From NCBI RefSeq assembly GCF_000304315.1, contig NC_018485.1, positions 1,148,501 through 1,212,500 of the forward strand: DNA of 64,000 nucleotides, written 5' to 3'. The notes below the pieces were generated by a model that ran no database searches, had not been told where the DNA came from, and saw only the letters and a program-made list of their open reading frames with translations. This stretch comes from Methylocystis sp. SC2. GTDB taxonomy: Bacteria > Pseudomonadota > Alphaproteobacteria > Rhizobiales > Beijerinckiaceae. Below are positions 52,658 through 60,897 of this stretch, piece by piece; position 1 is the stretch's first letter, and every line of letters starts with the position of its first letter. The translations under genes were made by a program, and so were the position numbers.

Positions 52658-53599
52658 TCAAAGCGAATATAGATCCAGCGCCCCGGACAAGCGCGTGCGA
52701 TATTGTTCCAGCCGAGCTTTGTCCTTTTCCGCGGCGGCCCGCTTCACATAGGGGGCGTAATTGATGAGGTTGATCGCCTTTATAATCGGCGCCATTTCGC
52801 GGATCTTCTCCTCCGTCAGGCCATAGCCCATGAGAAATTCCTGCTTGGCGTCGACCGAGAGATCATGAAGCGCCATCGAAAGATCCCAGTACGGCGCAAC
52901 GTTGGAGGCGCAGCACTCCCAGTCGATCACGGCGGTGATCGCCCCGGAGGCGTCGGCGACCACGTTCTTTAGCCGCATGTCGCCGTGGTTGAGAACGGGC
53001 GACGGGTCCCAGCGCTCCATGTCGCGAACGACCGATCTCAGACGTTTAAGCTGGCCGACGTCCAGCATATGCTGCGCGTCGAGCAGGTCGACGCGCGCTT
53101 CAATTTCCAGTTCGCCGCGCAGATACTCCTTCCAGGTCTCCTTGCGCGAGAGCTGGTTGCCTGACCAATCGAAGGTTTGGCCAAAGCCAGACGTCTTCAC
53201 CGAGTGGATCAGAGCGGTCAGGCGTCCCATCTCCCGCAGAATCGCGAGGCGTTCGGGATGATGTGTCGCCTCCTGCCCCTCGACCTTCGGCAGCACCATA
53301 TAAGGCATGCCGATGATGTCCGCGCCGACCTCCAAAATTTTCGCGGTCGGCACGCCAGCCTCGCTGGCCTTGGTGATCGCCCATTGCTCCTTGAGATAAT
53401 CCTTCAGCTTGTCCGGCGTCGTGTTCATGCGGACGATGAAATCGCCTTCGGCGTGGCGGACCTCGAAGACGAAATTGGTGATGCCGCCGCCACGCGCGAC
53501 GATGCGCGTCGGCTTTGACCCGAGGTGATGCTCGATAATTTTGCCCGCATTGGATCGCGCCTTGCGCGGATCGATCGGCGCTTCTTGCGCAGCGGTCAT
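52658..53599 (-). CDS. Aminoglycoside/choline-kinase-like phosphotransferase
   Basis: 313 residues of the APH fold: ARGGGITNFVFEVRHAEGDF nucleotide loop, GMPYMVLPKVEGQEATHH hinge, catalytic LNHGDMRLKNVVAD (HGDxxxxN) and DWECC metal site. Probably phosphorylates a small hydroxyl compound such as a sugar, choline or amino alcohol. It overlaps the upstream HAD-phosphatase gene by 4 bp, so a kinase and a phosphatase are made together. Substrate unknown. Confidence 0.85.
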   Translation of the reverse strand: MTAAQEAPIDPRKARSNAGKIIEHHLGSKPTRIVARGGGITNFVFEVRHAEGDFIVRMNTTPDKLKDYLKEQWAITKASEAGVPTAKILEVGADIIGMPYMVLPKVEGQEATHHPERLAILREMGRLTALIHSVKTSGFGQTFDWSGNQLSRKETWKEYLRGELEIEARVDLLDAQHMLDVGQLKRLRSVVRDMERWDPSPVLNHGDMRLKNVVADASGAITAVIDWECCASNVAPYWDLSMALHDLSVDAKQEFLMGYGLTEEKIREMAPIIKAINLINYAPYVKRAAAEKDKARLEQYRTRLSGALDLYSL

Positions 53600-54516
53600 T
53601 GCAGCGCCTCGCTCTGCAGGCCGCCAAGGCGAAACAGCAGTTCGCCAAGCTCCTGGGAGCTTTCAATCTTCACCGTTCGCAGCAGTCCCTTATGTTCCAG
53701 ATCGCGCGACCCGACATGAACGGCAAGGCCGACGCCGGAAAGAAATGAATCCATTTGCGTGTCGCCGCAGCCGACAGAGGCCTGCAGATCGACGCCGAGC
53801 CGGTCCGCGATGGCGCGCACGCCGAACAATTTGTCGACGCCCTTGCGCGTCGCGAAATTCGAGCGCTTGACATGCTGATAGGCCATCAGGCGATCCTGGG
53901 GCGCTTCGACCAGCAGAAACATCATGCAGACGTCCTGGGCCATCAAGGAATCGCGAAGATCATCCACCGAGAGGCAGACGATCGACGACGCGCTCGTGTA
54001 TTTCGCGCGAAGATGGGGGATCTTCTCCCTGACAGGCGTCCAGATCGTCTCGCCAAGCGTCCAGTCGCGCGCGTAGTAGAAGACAAGCAGGTCATCGACG
54101 CCATTCGCAAGCAGCCCGCGCACGCCCGTCAGCACCTCGTCAATTTCCCCCGGCTCAAGCGGAAAGGCGTCGAGCTCCTCGAAGACGATGTCTCCAGCCG
54201 CATCCTCTCTAAGATAGCCGACGACGCCGCCATTGAGTGAGACGAGCGGCAAGGGCGCATTGGTGATCGCATACCACTCGCGCCCGAAGGTGCGGATGAC
54301 GTTCAGCGGAAACCGAAGCGTGTTCAGCACAATGGGGCGGCCAAGATCATTGAGGCGCTTCAAGCCGCAGGCGACCGGATCAGGGATGACGATGCGGCCC
54401 TCGAACTCGTGCACCGCAGTTCCGTCAAGGTCGGTAATGAGCGCGCCCGATCCGGTGAAATTGGTCTCCGCCAGAAACGCCCTGAGCGCTTCGTCGATCT
54501 GCTCCCTAAGCGCCAT
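53596..54516 (-). CDS. HAD-superfamily hydrolase, Cof/sucrose-phosphatase-like
   Basis: 306 residues. Motif I is ALITDLDGTAV (D29 and D31), motif II is IVLNTLRF, and the C-terminal motif IV is ASVGCGDTQMDSFLSGVGLA. A cap domain lies between (residues ~90-200), as in type IIB HAD phosphatases that act on sugar phosphates. First gene of the pair with the phosphotransferase. Confidence 0.83.
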   Translation of the reverse strand: MALREQIDEALRAFLAETNFTGSGALITDLDGTAVHEFEGRIVIPDPVACGLKRLNDLGRPIVLNTLRFPLNVIRTFGREWYAITNAPLPLVSLNGGVVGYLREDAAGDIVFEELDAFPLEPGEIDEVLTGVRGLLANGVDDLLVFYYARDWTLGETIWTPVREKIPHLRAKYTSASSIVCLSVDDLRDSLMAQDVCMMFLLVEAPQDRLMAYQHVKRSNFATRKGVDKLFGVRAIADRLGVDLQASVGCGDTQMDSFLSGVGLAVHVGSRDLEHKGLLRTVKIESSQELGELLFRLGGLQSEALQ

Positions 54517-55070
54517 TCCGGGCCTTCCATCCTTTGTCGCCGCTTTCGTCCTTCCACAGGCAGCGAGCTATCGCGTTGAGACCGGGGACATGATGATCGC
54601 GCCTGCAGTAGCCAGACGAGAGCCCACGATCGACGTGCGCTTGACGGCGGACACTCCGTCCTATGTGGCGCCGACGCTCTTAAGCGACAGCCTCGATGTC
54701 TAAAATACTGTCTCGCGCTTATGCGCGAAGATCGAGCTTGGAGCGGCGCAGTTCTGACGGCCAGACGCCTGCCGCGAGCTTCTCGCGCGAAGGTTCTGCG
54801 CTTCCGACGCGCTGCGCTTCTCTCGGCGCCAAGAGAATTTTTCCTGCTCGGGGAACAAGTCAGATCGCCCGAGGTTTCGCTCACGTGCGCTGCGGGCGAA
54901 TCCGTCATGGCTAACTTCGCAAAGAGCCAAACCGAACAACCCGAACTTGTCGCGGCCGAGAGTGAAATGTCTTACGCGCAGCCCGAAGGCGACGCGGTGA
55001 AACGCACCAGACCGCCACTGACGCGTCACGCCTAACAGAACAGTCAAACAACGCGCAAAGGAGAACCAGA
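54517..55070. other. 554-bp gap before the hemerythrin gene
   Basis: No supported gene. A 42-codon plus-strand ORF at 54907-55035 (MANFAKSQTEQPELVAAESE...) lies just upstream of the hemerythrin gene but has no good ribosome site. A longer frame from 54721 looks like noise. The promoter of the hemerythrin gene should lie here. Confidence 0.3.
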
Positions 55071-55592
55071 ATGCCAACGGCAAGCACGGGCGGCAGCGCC
55101 AAAGGATCGAAGCCCCGATCGGGCGCGAAGACGTCGGCCAGCGCCTCCAAAACAGCGGACGCCATCAAGCTGCTGCGGGAGGACCACCGGGAGGTGAAAA
55201 CCTGGTTCAAACAGTATGAAAAGCTCGAAAACGAATCGGAGAAGGAAGATCTCGCCCAAAAAATTTGCGCCGCGCTGACCGTTCACGCCAAGATCGAGGA
55301 GGAGATCTTCTATCCGGCGCTGCGCAGGAACATCGACGACGAAGAGCTTCTCGACGAAGCCGAAGTTGAGCACGCAAGCGCCAAACAGCTGATCGCGGAA
55401 ATTCGCTCGATGTCGCCGCAAGACCATCTCTTCGACGCAAAGGTCAAGGTGCTTGGCGAATACGTCCTGCATCATGTCCAGGAAGAAGAGCAGGAAATAT
55501 TTCCCGAGGCGCGCAAGAGCGAGGTCGATCTCGACGCCCTGGGTCAGAAGCTGTCGAAGCGTAAAGCCGAGCTGATGAAAAAAGCGGCCTGA
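55071..55592 (+). CDS. Hemerythrin HHE-domain protein
   Basis: 173 residues. A basic Ser/Lys-rich N-terminus (~22 residues) leads into a four-helix domain: LLREDHREVKTWFKQYEKL, ALTVHAKIEEEIFYPALR, VEHASAKQLIAEI and YVLHHVQEEEQEIFPEAR. The His and Glu residues fit a di-iron site for oxygen or nitric oxide, or iron sensing. CAAAGGAGAA precedes the start. Related genes are often stress-induced. Confidence 0.92.
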   Translation: MPTASTGGSAKGSKPRSGAKTSASASKTADAIKLLREDHREVKTWFKQYEKLENESEKEDLAQKICAALTVHAKIEEEIFYPALRRNIDDEELLDEAEVEHASAKQLIAEIRSMSPQDHLFDAKVKVLGEYVLHHVQEEEQEIFPEARKSEVDLDALGQKLSKRKAELMKKAA

Positions 55593-55604
55593 TCGCGGCC
55601 GCTT
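55582..55604. terminator. Bidirectional stem-loop between convergent genes
   Basis: AAGCGGCC pairs with GGCCGCTT around a 7-nt loop, lying across the hemerythrin stop and 10 bp before the end of the convergent stress-protein gene. It is preceded by an A-run (GAAAAAAG), which gives a U-run on the minus-strand transcript. Confidence 0.55.
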
Positions 55605-55613
55605 CAACGTCAT

Positions 55614-56177
55614 TCACGCCGCGGCGGCTGGCACGTCATGCGCATGCACGTCGCGGCCGGAATGTTTGGCGATAATGCGCTTGGCGGTCTCCTCAAGCGC
55701 CGCGTTTCGCGTTCGCACCCAGAGCAACAAGCCGCCATGGTCAAGTTGCTCCTGGAGATATTTCGCGTGACGCTCCTCCATGAATTCGCCAAGCACGACG
55801 CCGATGAGGCCGCCAAATTCCGCGCCGATCAGGCCGCTCACGAGAAGCATCGCCAGCGCTCCGCCCGACGCGAGCGCCGCGCCGGCCGCCACGGTGGCGC
55901 CGACATAGACAAGACCGCCAATGATCGCGCCTTCTTTTCTGCTCAAGGATTCCCTCGGCGCATAGGCCACGCGCGGGGCGGCGGCGTCGTCTTCGGCGGC
56001 CTCCACCTTTTCATATTTATGGCCGAGCTTGTCGACGATCGCCTGTTCCCCCGCAAGCAGGCTGACATCGCCAAGATCGAACCCCGACTTCAACAATTCC
56101 TCGACAGCGCTCTCGAGCACATAGCCGTCCGAGAAAACGCCGACCACCTCTCGCGCCCGCCGCTCCACACTGGACAT
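55614..56177 (-). CDS. General-stress-type protein with glycine-rich membrane segments
   Basis: 187 residues. The N-terminal part (EVVGVFSDGYVLESAVEELL, SGFDLGDVSLLAGEQAI) is ferredoxin-like, as in the 17M stress-protein/DUF1269 group. Then a Gly/Ala-rich double helix follows (AIIGGLVYVGATVAAGAALA, GALAMLLVSGLIGAEFGGLI). The C-terminus (LDHGGLLLWVRTRNAALEET, then ...AHDV) resembles DUF1269-like ends. Likely a stress-related membrane-associated protein. Confidence 0.7.
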   Translation of the reverse strand: MSSVERRAREVVGVFSDGYVLESAVEELLKSGFDLGDVSLLAGEQAIVDKLGHKYEKVEAAEDDAAAPRVAYAPRESLSRKEGAIIGGLVYVGATVAAGAALASGGALAMLLVSGLIGAEFGGLIGVVLGEFMEERHAKYLQEQLDHGGLLLWVRTRNAALEETAKRIIAKHSGRDVHAHDVPAAAA

Positions 56178-56303
56178 GCCGCCCTCCCCTAGCCTTGCAC
56201 GCCTCGATCCGCTTCGAAGCGGCCCGCCGCATCCGGCTGTTCGGAGCAGAGTGCTGCCGAAAGCCGGCCCTTGGCAAGAGCCGCATTGACGCTGGCGAGG
56301 GAG

Positions 56304-57224
56304 CTAAGGAGACCGCGCGGCGGATCGGGACGAACCGGCTGACGCCGCCAGCAGGCAGAGATATTCCCAGACCATGGTCGCGCCGGCGAGCGCGGTGATT
56401 TCGGAAACGTCATAGGCCGGCGCCACCTCGACGACGTCCATCCCGATGAAGTTCAGACCAGCGAGCTTGCGGATGATCGACTGCGCCTGCCAGGTGGCCA
56501 GGCCGCCGATTTCCGGCGTGCCGGTTCCCGGGGCGAAGGCCGGATCAAGCGCGTCGACGTCGAACGTCATATAGACCGGGGCGTCGCCGACGACTTCGAC
56601 GATCCGCGAGGCGACCGCCGCTGGCCCGATCTCATGCGCCTGCTGCGCGGCGACGATCGTGACGCCTTGTCCAAGCGTCCAGTCATAGACGTCGCGTTGC
56701 ACCGGCGAGCGAATGCCGATCTGAATCATGCGGCGCGCATCGAGGACGCCTTCGTTGATCGCATGATAGAACATCGAGCCATGCGCATAGGGCTGGCCGA
56801 AATTGTCGGGCCATGTATCGACATGGGCGTCGAAATGAATCAGCGCCAGCGGTCCGCGCTTTCTTGCGCAGGCGCGCAGCAGAGGCAGCGTGATTCCATG
56901 GTCGCCGCCCAGCGTCACGAGATGCGCATAGGCCGAGGCCTGCTCTTCGATGAGCTTGAGACTTGCGGCGATGTCGCCCAGCGCGATGGCGAAATCCCCC
57001 ACGTCGGCGAGCGGCAGATCGACGGGGGACGTCCAGTGCGCGGGGTGCGCGCCGTCGATCAACATACGGCTGGCGTGACGAATCGCCGACGGCCCGAAGC
57101 GCGCGCCGCTGCGGTTGGTCGTGCCGATGTCGAAGGGGACTCCGGCGACGACGACCGCCGCGTCAGCGCGCGGGGCGACGCCGAGGAAGGTCGGCGGCGC
57201 GGCGAATGTCGGCGCCCCGCTCAC
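56304..57224 (-). CDS. speB: Agmatinase
   Basis: Hydrolyses agmatine to putrescine and urea. 306 residues from a GTG at 57224 that overlaps the decarboxylase TGA (GTGA). Binuclear manganese motifs are complete: VTLGGDHGITLPLL, IHFDAHVDTW and MTFDVDALDPAFAPG, with IGIRSP and GMDVVEVAPAYD. A longer frame to 57281 is in the decarboxylase gene. It pairs with the upstream arginine decarboxylase to form a two-step polyamine pathway. Confidence 0.95.
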   Translation of the reverse strand: MSGAPTFAAPPTFLGVAPRADAAVVVAGVPFDIGTTNRSGARFGPSAIRHASRMLIDGAHPAHWTSPVDLPLADVGDFAIALGDIAASLKLIEEQASAYAHLVTLGGDHGITLPLLRACARKRGPLALIHFDAHVDTWPDNFGQPYAHGSMFYHAINEGVLDARRMIQIGIRSPVQRDVYDWTLGQGVTIVAAQQAHEIGPAAVASRIVEVVGDAPVYMTFDVDALDPAFAPGTGTPEIGGLATWQAQSIIRKLAGLNFIGMDVVEVAPAYDVSEITALAGATMVWEYLCLLAASAGSSRSAARSP

Positions 57225-57790
57225 GGCAAACCGTCGAGTTTGACGAAACGGAACACCGCCGCGGCCACCGCGCAGGTCCAATCGCCGTTGGCGGCGCCTT
57301 CGGCCGCCGCGGTCAAAGACAGGCTCTCGACGATCAGCTCGCTCGTTTCATAAACCTTCTTGCGCTCGTTCCAGGCGGCGTCGGGATCGAACTCGATCCC
57401 GAGCGTCGACGCGAGCATCGTCGCCGCGAGATCTTCCGCATGATCGCCGCTCTCGCGCTCCGTCATGCCATAGCCGTGATGTTCCGAAATATAGCCGTAG
57501 AGCGTCGGCTGCTTTGGCCGCGCGAGGCCGATGCTTGCCGTGACGCGCCGTCCGGGCTCGTCGGTCTCGGCGCGCGCAAGCACCGTGAAAGTGATTTCGC
57601 CAGGCTGAAGCGTCGCGACGCCCCGCTCCACCGGAACGACTTCGCATCCGGCCGGCAGAATGGACGACACCGCCACGAGATTCTGCTGTTCGATGTCGGC
57701 GTCGCGCAGCGCATATTCGAACGCCGTCAGACGATGGCGGTGAACGCCGACGCCGCGCGTGAGAAAGACGCATTGCGGAATGGGAAACAT
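57221..57790 (-). CDS. pdaD: Pyruvoyl-dependent arginine decarboxylase
   Basis: 189 residues from the ATG at 57790 (MFPIPQCVFLTRGVGVHRHR). The self-cleavage site is VSSILPAG (Ser42-Ser43), where serinolysis makes the N-terminal pyruvoyl group. The conserved active-site block is YISEHHGYGMTERESGDHAE. This PvlArgDC family, best known from archaea, converts arginine to agmatine. Agmatinase follows by a 4-bp overlap, confirming the pathway. Confidence 0.93.
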   Translation of the reverse strand: MFPIPQCVFLTRGVGVHRHRLTAFEYALRDADIEQQNLVAVSSILPAGCEVVPVERGVATLQPGEITFTVLARAETDEPGRRVTASIGLARPKQPTLYGYISEHHGYGMTERESGDHAEDLAATMLASTLGIEFDPDAAWNERKKVYETSELIVESLSLTAAAEGAANGDWTCAVAAAVFRFVKLDGLP

Positions 57791-57890
57791 CGAACGCGCT
57801 CCTGGCAGAAACCGCAAAGCTTCAATCGGGACAGGCGGGCTAGACCGTCACGCGAACTGGCCCGCTCCTTAAAACCAACAGCCGTCCACG

Positions 57891-58712
57891 CTATTTTTTG
57901 CAGGCCGGCGTCGGCTGCAAAATGAGATCCGTCATGTCGCCGCGCAAGACGAAGTCGCCATAGTCGAGCTTCAGCGCGCGCGAGACGCCGTTTTCATAAA
58001 GGTCGAAGGACAGCACATAAATCGGCTGCCCGTCTTTCTTGCCAAGGTCGAAATAGGAAATCGCGACCGGCCAGCGACGGATGTTGTTGAGCGCATTGAC
58101 GCGCGCGACCTTTTCCTGGGGCGGCTCGGTCGTCGGCTTGCCAATGACCGTCAAGGTATCGAACGCCTTCTCGCCGTCGCCCGTGCCGTCGAAGACCCGC
58201 GCTTCGAGCAGCTGTTCGCCGGCCGCGGCGGTTTCCACGATCTTGCGCAAATGTTCGGTCGGAAAGAGCATCGGACCGGCCAGCTCCAGTCGCGTGCGCT
58301 TTGGCTTTGCAAGATCAATGGCAAGCCGCGTGTCGGCGGATTTCTTGGCCTTTCCGTCGACCTCATCTGTCCGCGAATTGTCGACTTTGGTCTCCACCTT
58401 GAAGCGAAAGTCCACGCCGTCGCCGCCCTCGAATGTCGCCGAACGCATGTCGGAGAGCTTGGCCGCCCCTTCCGAGGGCTGCAATTCGGTGATCTGGCGA
58501 AAGTTCTGCACATAGCCCTCGCAGGCCGAACCGGAAAAGTCGAAGGCGATCCGGCCGCGCGCCTGCGCCGGCGCCTTCGCGCCGCTCGATTTCAACAGGC
58601 TCAGATCATAAACGGCGCGATGATTGGCGAGCGGCAATGCCCGCTCGGCGAACGCCTGGCCGAGGGGCGTCGCCGCGCAGATCGCGGCGGCCAGCACGCG
58701 TGACGAAATCAT
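57891..58712 (-). CDS. eipB: EipB/DUF1849 periplasmic envelope-integrity protein
   Basis: 273 residues from the ATG at 58712, with a signal peptide (MISSRVLAAAICAATPLGQA). It has the family features: NHRAVYDLSLL start, IAFDFSGSACEGYVQNFRQI and the terminal TDLILQPTPACKK. The two conserved cysteines are those that form the disulfide in Brucella EipB, a broken beta-barrel needed for cell-envelope integrity in alphaproteobacteria (known). Upstream in-frame codons belong to the divergent RidA region. Confidence 0.9.
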   Translation of the reverse strand: MISSRVLAAAICAATPLGQAFAERALPLANHRAVYDLSLLKSSGAKAPAQARGRIAFDFSGSACEGYVQNFRQITELQPSEGAAKLSDMRSATFEGGDGVDFRFKVETKVDNSRTDEVDGKAKKSADTRLAIDLAKPKRTRLELAGPMLFPTEHLRKIVETAAAGEQLLEARVFDGTGDGEKAFDTLTVIGKPTTEPPQEKVARVNALNNIRRWPVAISYFDLGKKDGQPIYVLSFDLYENGVSRALKLDYGDFVLRGDMTDLILQPTPACKK

Positions 58713-58820
58713 TGGTCCTCTTTCTGTGTGGCGGCGCGTGCGACGCCATTGCGTCGCGTGGAGTAGGAAACTAGGGTCGCGCTTCATTTGGAGCAACGAC
58801 TTTCTCTTTGAAGAGGCGCC

Positions 58821-59300
58821 ATGACCGCATCGTCCGACACCCCGCTCGCGCGGCTGAAAGAGCTGGGACTGACGCTGCCCGCCGCGGCGGCGCCGGTCGC
58901 CAACTATGTGCCTTTTGTCCGCACGGGCGCCTTGCTGTTCATATCGGGACAGCTGCCGCTGGGCGCCAATGGCGTCGATCCGGCGCATCGAGGCAAGCTC
59001 GGCGCCGGCGTTTCGCTTGAGGCCGGGCAGTCCGCCGCGCGTCAGGCGGCGCTCAACGTCCTCGCCCAAGCCACGGCCGCCGTCGGCGATCTTGCGAAAC
59101 TGCGCGCCGTGCGGCTCGGCGGCTACGTCAACAGCGCGCCCGACTTCGCTTCGCTGCCGCAAGTCGTCAACGGCGCTTCCGATCTCATCGCCGCCGTGCT
59201 GGGCGAGAATGGCAAACATGCGCGCTTCGCCGTCGGCGTCGCGCAATTGCCGCTCGACGCCGCGGTCGAAGTGGAAGGAATCTTCGAGATTCTTCCGTGA
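58821..59300 (+). CDS. RidA/YjgF-family protein
   Basis: 159 residues: FVRTGALLFISGQLPLGANG, ARQAALNVLAQATAAVGDLA, VRLGGYVNSAPDFASLPQVV and ARFAVGVAQLPLDAAVEVEG. The fold and the final LPLDAAVEVE are those of the longer YjgH/RidA-like group, whose archetype deaminates reactive enamine/imine intermediates. The catalytic Arg of true RidA is at the expected HARFAVGV region. Overlaps the next gene by 4 bp. Confidence 0.92.
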   Translation: MTASSDTPLARLKELGLTLPAAAAPVANYVPFVRTGALLFISGQLPLGANGVDPAHRGKLGAGVSLEAGQSAARQAALNVLAQATAAVGDLAKLRAVRLGGYVNSAPDFASLPQVVNGASDLIAAVLGENGKHARFAVGVAQLPLDAAVEVEGIFEILP

Positions 59301-60064
59301 ACTCCCGTGATTTTTTGTGGCTGACGGCGCGGCCGATCGCCCACCGCGGACTGCATGACGCCCGCAAGGGCGTGATCGAAAATTCAATTTCCGCCGCCCG
59401 CGCGGCGATCGCCGCGGGCTTTGGCGTCGAATGCGACGTGCAGCTCACCGCCGACGGCGAGCTCGTCGTATTTCACGACGAGACGCTGGAGCGGCTGACC
59501 GAAAGCGCCGGCGCTGTCGCCAAGCACAGCGCGGATGAGCTCAGCCATATGAGGCTGCGCGGCGCCGGTGACGCCATTCCGAGGTTTTCCGAGTTTCTCG
59601 CCGCGATCGGCGGGCGAACGCCGATCATTGTCGAGATCAAGAGCGCCTTCGATGGCGATACGACCGCCGCGCAGCGCTTGGCGCAGTCGCTGGCGCGTTA
59701 TGAGGGGCCCGTCGCCGTCGAAAGTTTCGATCCCGATCAGATCGCGTTTCTGCGCGCGCGCGCCGCCGCGCTGGGGATCGCGCATCGCCCGCTCGGCATC
59801 GTCGGCGAGGCGCATTACGACGCGGATGATTGGCCGCAGCTGTCCGCCGCGCAGCGCGCGGAGCTCACGCATTTTCTGCACTACAGGCGCACGCTGCCGG
59901 ATTTCCTGTCTTGGCGCGTGCGCGATCTTCCGCACGCCATTCCGCTGCTGCTGCGCGACGGGCTGAACCTTCCGGTAACCGCCTGGACCGTGCGCTCGCC
60001 GGAAATGGCGGCGCGGGCGCGAGAATGGACCGATCAGATCGTCTTCGAGGGCTTCGCGCCTTAA
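59297..60064 (+). CDS. Glycerophosphodiester phosphodiesterase
   Basis: 255-residue TIM-barrel enzyme: PIAHRGLHDARKGVIENSIS with the HR(G) catalytic start and E-N-S, FGVECDVQLTADGELVVFHD with the metal-binding E/D and general-base H. It ends with VTAWTVRSPEMAARAREWTD and IVFEG. Hydrolyses glycerophosphodiesters to glycerol-3-phosphate and an alcohol. No signal peptide, so cytoplasmic. Coupled to the RidA gene (ATGA overlap). Confidence 0.93.
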   Translation: MNSRDFLWLTARPIAHRGLHDARKGVIENSISAARAAIAAGFGVECDVQLTADGELVVFHDETLERLTESAGAVAKHSADELSHMRLRGAGDAIPRFSEFLAAIGGRTPIIVEIKSAFDGDTTAAQRLAQSLARYEGPVAVESFDPDQIAFLRARAAALGIAHRPLGIVGEAHYDADDWPQLSAAQRAELTHFLHYRRTLPDFLSWRVRDLPHAIPLLLRDGLNLPVTAWTVRSPEMAARAREWTDQIVFEGFAP

Positions 60065-60186
60065 GCGCCTGCGTCGCGCGGCGTGCGCCGCCGCATCCGC
60101 CCAAGCGCCAATTCTTGTTAGCAGAGCCGATCGGACGCGACATGGATCGTCATCGAGCGCCCTCGATCGACGGGAGCAACATCGTC

Positions 60187-60885
60187 ATGCGCCAGCGCGG
60201 ACGCTCAATTCGCCTTGTGCTAACAATCGGGATAGCGGCTCTCCTGGGAGTCGGAACGGCCATCGCCGACATTAAAAACGGATCCTTCGACGCCGACGGC
60301 GCCCGCCGCGCGACAGCCGAAATGGATCGCGACAAGACGCTGCAGTCCAGCGTCCACGCCTGTCCGGCGGACGTCTTCCGTAAGGAGGCCTCGCTTGGCG
60401 GATTGCTCCTGGGAGATGAAGCGGTCACGCGCGATCACTGCGCGGCCCGTCCTGAGGAATGCTATCACACCTGCATTGGTAAGCGCAGCGGCGAACACTG
60501 CTTCCGGTTGGCGCTGGCGTTTCAGGAGAACGAAAGCGTCATCGCGCCGCGCTACGCGCAGCTCATGTTCGCAATGGCCTGTGCGCTTGGCAAGGCCTCC
60601 GGCTGCACCAACCGCGCCGCGCATATGCGCAACGCCGCCGAAGAAGGCGATCCGCTCGAGTCGCTGTCGGCGAAGGCCAGCGAGCGCTGTCAGTTTCGCA
60701 GCTTCAAGATCGCCTGCGCCAGCAACGATCACTGGGGGTGCGCGATGCTCGGACAGGCGTACCGCAACGGCGAGGGCGTAAAGAAAAGCATCGCCCTCGC
60801 GCGTCGCTCCTACAGGAAATCCTGCAGGCTCGACCCAGAATTCGCCGCCTGCGAATTTTCCCGCCGCGCGCTGACGTCAATGTGA
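60187..60885 (+). CDS. Secreted cysteine-rich Sel1/Hcp-like repeat protein
   Basis: 232 residues from the ATG at 60187, which places a good signal peptide first (MRQRGRSIRLVLTIGIAALL...). An ATG at 60142 is also in frame. The mature part contains many paired cysteines (HCAARPEECYHTCIGKRSGE, HCF; ACALGKASGCTNRA) and a clear Sel1 unit WGCAMLGQAYRNGEGVKKSI. This is the architecture of periplasmic Hcp-type solenoids with one disulfide per repeat, which mediate protein binding. Function unknown. Confidence 0.72.
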   Translation: MRQRGRSIRLVLTIGIAALLGVGTAIADIKNGSFDADGARRATAEMDRDKTLQSSVHACPADVFRKEASLGGLLLGDEAVTRDHCAARPEECYHTCIGKRSGEHCFRLALAFQENESVIAPRYAQLMFAMACALGKASGCTNRAAHMRNAAEEGDPLESLSAKASERCQFRSFKIACASNDHWGCAMLGQAYRNGEGVKKSIALARRSYRKSCRLDPEFAACEFSRRALTSM

Positions 60886-60897
60886 TTCGCCGCGGCG

